NCBI GenBank assembly: GCA_905221605.1
Contig: CAJNDS010001335.1
Location: forward strand, 817,938 to 881,937
DNA length: 64,000 bases
Source: Symbiodinium natans
Taxonomy: Eukaryota > Sar > Dinophyceae > Suessiales > Symbiodiniaceae
Reading direction: 5' to 3'
In this document: piece by piece, positions 63,668 to 64,000 of the stretch
How the letters are laid out: the number at the start of each line of letters is the position of its first letter
Numbering within the stretch: position 1 is the first letter of the stretch
Translations under genes and position numbers: made by a program
The notes under the pieces: model-generated
Seen by the model: only the letters and a program-made list of their open reading frames with translations
Database searches by the model: none
Told to the model about the DNA's origin: nothing

Positions 63668-64000
63668 ACCCTGGACCCTGAACCCCAACCCGAAACCCTA
63701 CAAACCCTAAACCCGGCTCTTCTTCTTCTTCTCATTTCACTCTCCCTCTCTCTGCAATCATGACTGTGACCGCCTTTGTCCAACTTCCACCCTCTAAACC
63801 CCCAATTAGCCTGAACCCTAAACCCTAACTTGAACCCTTAACTCTACGTCCTCAAGGTTGCAGTCCAGCCTCCCATCCTTGGGTTCAGGGTTCAGGGTTC
63901 AGGGTTTAGGGTCTAGGGTTTAAGGTCTAAGCCCTAACTCCTTAAGCCAAATCCTGAACCCCAAGCCCCTAAACCCTGAACCCTAAGACCCTGTAGCCTG
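63668..64000. other. 3' flank of gene D, degenerate arrays
   Basis: Degenerate CCCTAAA runs (63668-63715, 63808-63840), a CTTCTTCTTCT patch, and TTTAGGG-like units at 63885-63920. No gene recognised up to the window end. Confidence 0.4.

Overview
The window looks like nuclear DNA of a dinoflagellate, most likely of the family Symbiodiniaceae. This is an inference from several traits seen together. TTTAGGG/CCCTAAA heptamers occur throughout. There is a ubiquitin-like plus RCC1-type repeat protein and a secreted EPTP-repeat protein, kinds of gene that are common in these algae. There is a degraded copia-like gag/protease. The genes are protist-like, lie in runs on one strand, and have mixed GT-AG and GC-AG introns. 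I recognise no rRNA, tRNA, CRISPR array or bacterial feature.

Layout. 0-4 kb: telomere-like arrays and the first copy of a composite repeat (1.85-3.24 kb). 4-16 kb: minus-strand genes (ubiquitin-like/RCC1 protein, a multi-exon membrane protein, an EPTP-repeat secreted protein) and a family of dispersed repeats. 16-20.7 kb: a degraded gene fragment, four abutting satellites and blocks of A-rich/T-rich DNA. 21.3-26.8 kb: a minus-strand gene with features of a divergent ubiquitin-specific-protease-like protein, head to head with a broken copia-like gag/protease. 27-30 kb: no gene that I can support.

From 30 kb to 63.7 kb the sequence first looks like a desert of degenerate telomere repeats. Read across splice sites, it holds at least four plus-strand genes cut into short exons. 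The clearest is a stefin (type-1 cystatin) gene of eight exons (30178-36122). Its reading frame joins across six introns, and its signature motifs lie in the right order up to a stop codon. After it come an unidentified gene B (about 36.4-47.9 kb), an exon chain with a KPFIPDFIPAIG peptide that may continue into a gene with 41-62-base introns (49.2-53.7 kb), and a long gene D (55.4-63.7 kb).

The main finding is the build of these introns. Most start with TTTAGGG-type repeats just after the 5' splice site and end with CCCTAAA-type repeats just before the 3' splice site. The pre-mRNA arms are therefore complementary and could fold, bringing the two splice sites together. The interstitial telomeric repeats here are thus largely intronic. 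The introns also host small inverted-repeat elements, and one contains a second copy of the 1.4-1.8 kb composite element seen near the left end. All exon calls are manual readings; transcript data are needed to confirm them.
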